NCBI RefSeq assembly: GCF_041262525.1 | Contig: NZ_JBGCCK010000004.1 | Coordinates: forward strand, 304,296 to 368,295 | Direction of reading: 5' to 3' | DNA: 64,000 nt | Origin: Streptacidiphilus sp041262525 | GTDB lineage: Bacteria; Actinomycetota; Actinomycetes; Streptomycetales; Streptomycetaceae | Shown here: positions 62,070 to 64,000 of the stretch, in pieces | Position numbering within the stretch: the stretch's first letter is position 1 | Layout: the number at the start of each line of letters is the position of its first letter | Notes under the pieces: generated by a model | Told to the model about the DNA's origin: nothing | Databases searched by the model: none | The model's input: the letters and a program-made list of their open reading frames with translations, nothing else | Program-made: the position numbers and the translations under genes

Positions 62070-62256
62070 CGGGGGCGCAGCTGCAGAATGGGAGTCAGAT
62101 CGGCGGCAAAAGGCCGGATTTGACCGGACGCTGATCACGCTTCAACGGCTGTGCTGACACGGTTTCGTCTCGTTCGCACAGTTGTCCCTCATTGATCAAT
62201 AGTCTGCAGCGTTCGACCGTCCACAGCTCGCGCCCAGACAACGAGGGAAATTACCC

Positions 62257-62655
62257 GTGACCACTCCTCCCCCCGCCTACCAGGACCCGAACGCCGGCTT
62301 CGCCGCCCCGCCCGCACCCGCGCCGTCGAAGAAGGGCGCCCGCTTCGGCATGAAGATCCTCATCCGCCTCGGCGTCGTGGTCGTGCTGTTCGCAGGATGG
62401 TTCGTCTATGACCAGGTGACCGGCGCGCCCAGCACCGCCAAGGCCGGGGACTGCGTGCAGAACCAGGGCACCGACAGCAACCCTGACGTCCACGTCATCA
62501 GCTGCTCGGACGCGAACGCCAAGTACAAGGTGTTGAAGGTCATCGACGGCAGCGACAGCCACCAGTGCGATGGCCTGGCCGGCATCGACTCGGCCTACAC
62601 CGAGACCGGCGGCAACAGTGGGTCGCTGGTTCTCTGCCTCGCGCTGAACAAGTAG
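62257..62655 (+). CDS. Small membrane-anchored LppU-like protein
   Basis: A 132-residue protein: a Pro-rich cytosolic start, one membrane helix at about 34-52 (ILIRLGVVVVLFAGWFVYDQ) and an extracellular domain with three cysteine sites in AGDCVQNQG, VISCSDANAKYKVLKVI and LVLCLALNK, plus HQCDG. It resembles LppU/SCO3897-type septum-associated proteins, though weakly. GTG follows GAGGGAAA. The reading frame stays open after the TAG for 38 codons and ends FVLCLGPK, echoing the C-terminus. Confidence 0.7.
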   Translation: MTTPPPAYQDPNAGFAAPPAPAPSKKGARFGMKILIRLGVVVVLFAGWFVYDQVTGAPSTAKAGDCVQNQGTDSNPDVHVISCSDANAKYKVLKVIDGSDSHQCDGLAGIDSAYTETGGNSGSLVLCLALNK

Positions 62656-62769
62656 TCGACCGACAGCCAGGTGACCGCACTGCAGCCCGCCGACGGCGGA
62701 GCCACCGAGGAGGAGGCCCCGCAGCGGCAGGGCGGTTACGGTTTCGTCCTGTGCCTGGGTCCGAAGTAG
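62656..62769 (+). pseudogene. In-frame extension after the stop of the anchored protein
   Basis: Directly after the TAG at 62653-62655 the same frame encodes STDSQVTALQPADGGATEEE, then APQRQGGYGFVLCLGPK and a second TAG. The ending resembles the LVLCLALNK end of the upstream protein. It may be the ancestral C-terminus cut off by a nonsense change, or a partial duplication. Confidence 0.45.
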
Positions 62770-63074
62770 AGCAATCCGATTCCGATTCACCGGAGTCGAC
62801 GAGGGTCGTCCGCTACGCCGAAGCCGACGTGCCGCCCGAGCTCCGTGCGCAGGCTCTCGCCCTGCAGGAGCAGGCGTGGCCGAGCGAGCCCGGCGAAGTG
62901 GGCGACCCTTCGCACGATCCCACCCTGAGCCCGTACTCGCTGCCGCTGGACGACGGCGGCGGCACGGTCCTCGCCGCGCTGGACGTGCTCACCAAGGAGC
63001 TCGACCACGACGGCGAGCGCTGGCTGGCCAGTGGCCTCAGCCGAGTGGTCACCGACCGCACGCGGCTGAGGTGA
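62751..63074 (+). pseudogene. Truncated GNAT acetyltransferase
   Basis: A 107-residue frame (GTG start) with RYAEADVPPELRAQALALQE, GGTVLAALDVLTKELDHDGE and SGLSRVVTDRTRLR before an early stop. It resembles the N-terminal half of a GNAT enzyme, ending just where the acetyl-CoA loop (usually R-x-x-G-x-G) should begin. No downstream frame continues the fold, so it is probably a remnant. Confidence 0.55.
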
Positions 63075-63091
63075 CGTGACGGCCCCCGAAC

Positions 63092-63115
63092 GGAGGTGGG
63101 GGTAGCCCCACCTCC
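63092..63115. promoter_or_regulatory. Palindrome before the sensor-domain gene
   Basis: Ten-base perfect arms GGAGGTGGGG and CCCCACCTCC surround GTAG. It may be a terminator of the GNAT remnant or an operator like the one at 60826-60847. Confidence 0.45.
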
Positions 63116-63206
63116 AACACACCGAGGCACCCCAGTGCCCGCGCGCTCCTTGAACGGCAGGCTTGTCATCAGCAGGAAGCAGCAACGACGAGGGAGCCGA
63201 GAGCAG

Positions 63207-63896
63207 ATGAGCAGCAGCACCGCGGAGTACAGCATGACCACCCGAACGGGCGGCGGCGCGGTCCAGCGCGAGCCGCGGTTCTTCCTGGCCCCCTTCTCGG
63301 CGCGCACCTGGCGGGAGACCCTGCATCTGGTGCTCGACCTGCCGGTCGGGATCGCCTCCTTCACCTACGTCATCACGATGCTGGCGCTGGGCGCGGGCAC
63401 GCTGGTCACTTTCATCGGCCTGCCGGTCCTGGCGGCGGCGGTCGGCGGCGCGCGCGGCGTCGGCGCGATGGAACGCGCCCGTGCCCGCGCCCTCCTGAAG
63501 GCGGACATCGCCGCACCTCAGCCGCTCAGGCCTTCCCGGCCGGGGCTGATGGCCTGGATCGGCGCGGTGCTGAAGAACGGCACGAACTGGCGCTCCGCGC
63601 TGTACAGCGTGCTGATGCTGCCGGTCGGGATCTTCAACTTCGTGGTGGCGGTCGTGCTGTGGAGCGTGTCGATCTCGGCGGCGCTATATCCGGCGTACCA
63701 CTGGGTCTTCCCGAAGTACGTGGGGTGGTCGGGCCTCAAGCTCTGGGAGAACAACGGCCATGCCCACTACCTCTCGACGCTGCCGGAGATCACCGGGACC
63801 TGTGTCGCGGGAATCGTCCTGCTGCTAGTGACTGCGCAGATCGTCCGTGGCCTGGCCAACGTTCGCCGCGCGATGGCTCAGAGCTTGCTCCGCTGA
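63207..63896 (+). CDS. Stand-alone putative sensor-domain membrane protein
   Basis: The 229-residue protein resembles the sensor half of the kinase at 60903: LDLPVGIASFTYVITMLALG, AMERARARALLKADI (kinase: RMERARARALLGEAV) and LMLPVGIFNFVVAVVLWSVS. It has four helices plus a fifth hydrophobic segment at 195-215 and no kinase domain. It may detect the same signal or modulate the kinase. The ATG at 63207 is chosen for its GGGAG upstream; ATG 63234 is possible. Confidence 0.78.
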   Translation: MSSSTAEYSMTTRTGGGAVQREPRFFLAPFSARTWRETLHLVLDLPVGIASFTYVITMLALGAGTLVTFIGLPVLAAAVGGARGVGAMERARARALLKADIAAPQPLRPSRPGLMAWIGAVLKNGTNWRSALYSVLMLPVGIFNFVVAVVLWSVSISAALYPAYHWVFPKYVGWSGLKLWENNGHAHYLSTLPEITGTCVAGIVLLLVTAQIVRGLANVRRAMAQSLLR

Positions 63897-63900
63897 GACC

Positions 63901-63990
63901 TCAGGGGCGCGGGGGGGGGGGGGGGGGGCCCCCCCGGGGGGGGGGGGGGGGGCGGGGGGGGGGGGGGCCCCCCCGGGGGGGGGGGGGGCT
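63901..63990. other. Poly-G/C tract, probable sequencing or assembly artefact
   Basis: After TCAGGGGCGC, the start of the streptomycete intergenic repeat seen at 6296, come G runs of about 18, 17 and 14 bases interrupted by CCCCCCC. Real coding or regulatory DNA is not expected here. Collapse or miscalling at a hairpin-forming repeat would explain it. Confidence 0.7.
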
Positions 63991-64000
63991 GGATGGCCGC

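Noticed and set aside
62653..62655. Pyrrolysine or programmed read-through at TAG
   Set aside because: Nothing in the window suggests pyrrolysine use. A nonsense change or duplication explains the extension more simply.

Overview
The window is about 72% G+C with actinobacterial codon use. Many starts are GTG, ribosome binding sites are GGAGG-like and neighbouring genes often overlap by four bases (GTGA/ATGA). Gene content and order point to Streptomyces, Kitasatospora or Streptacidiphilus (Streptomycetaceae): rpmG followed by hadA/hadB-like dehydratases, murB, tRNA-Tyr next to yajQ, a second nuo cluster beside a sensor kinase, a SARP regulator and a PadR regulator. From memory this resembles the part of the S. 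coelicolor chromosome that carries SLP1. I ran no search.

Bases 1-15979 are chromosomal: murB, a TetR/MFS efflux pair, two MaoC-type dehydratases, rpmG, tRNA-Met and tRNA-Thr, an amidohydrolase, a GNAT enzyme, a PadR regulator and a DesK/NarL-type two-component pair. A compact peptide-maturation locus follows: a SARP regulator, an 89-residue peptide with three clustered cysteines, and a fused E1-like/YcaO cyclodehydratase. A membrane acyltransferase, tRNA-Tyr and yajQ complete this part.

Bases 15964-43349 form an integrated mobile element of about 27.4 kb. It is bounded by a 16-bp exact direct repeat (20 of 21 over a longer stretch) of the 3-prime end of yajQ, and the probable native yajQ terminator now lies just beyond the right repeat. 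The core has a tyrosine integrase, two near-identical excisionase-like genes, a DnaB N-terminal-like protein, a DUF3631 ATPase, a large inverted repeat that could be oriT, a MobC-like protein and a relaxase. The cargo has a PH-like membrane protein, a 2130-residue secreted RHS protein with an extremely Trp/Tyr-rich tip followed by two small membrane proteins (possible immunity), and a nucleotidyltransferase. Next come a very tight operon (46-aa peptide, JmjC-like cupin oxygenase, aldo/keto reductase, kinase), an HATPase/XRE/methyltransferase group, and a membrane-anchored DUF4365 nuclease-like protein.

Bases 43350-64000 are chromosomal again: a LysR regulator diverging from an oxidoreductase, mug, yccF, and a probable Mg2+ locus. 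That locus has an M-box-like leader, a 30-codon leader ORF with an attenuator, a soluble MgtE-N/CBS protein and an Nramp-related carrier with an altered metal site. After htpX comes a ten-gene complex I module (nuoA,B,C,H,I,J,K,L,M,N) without nuoD,E,F,G. The window ends with a sensor kinase, a small anchored protein, a truncated GNAT gene, a stand-alone sensor-domain protein and a poly-G tract that is probably a sequencing or assembly artefact.
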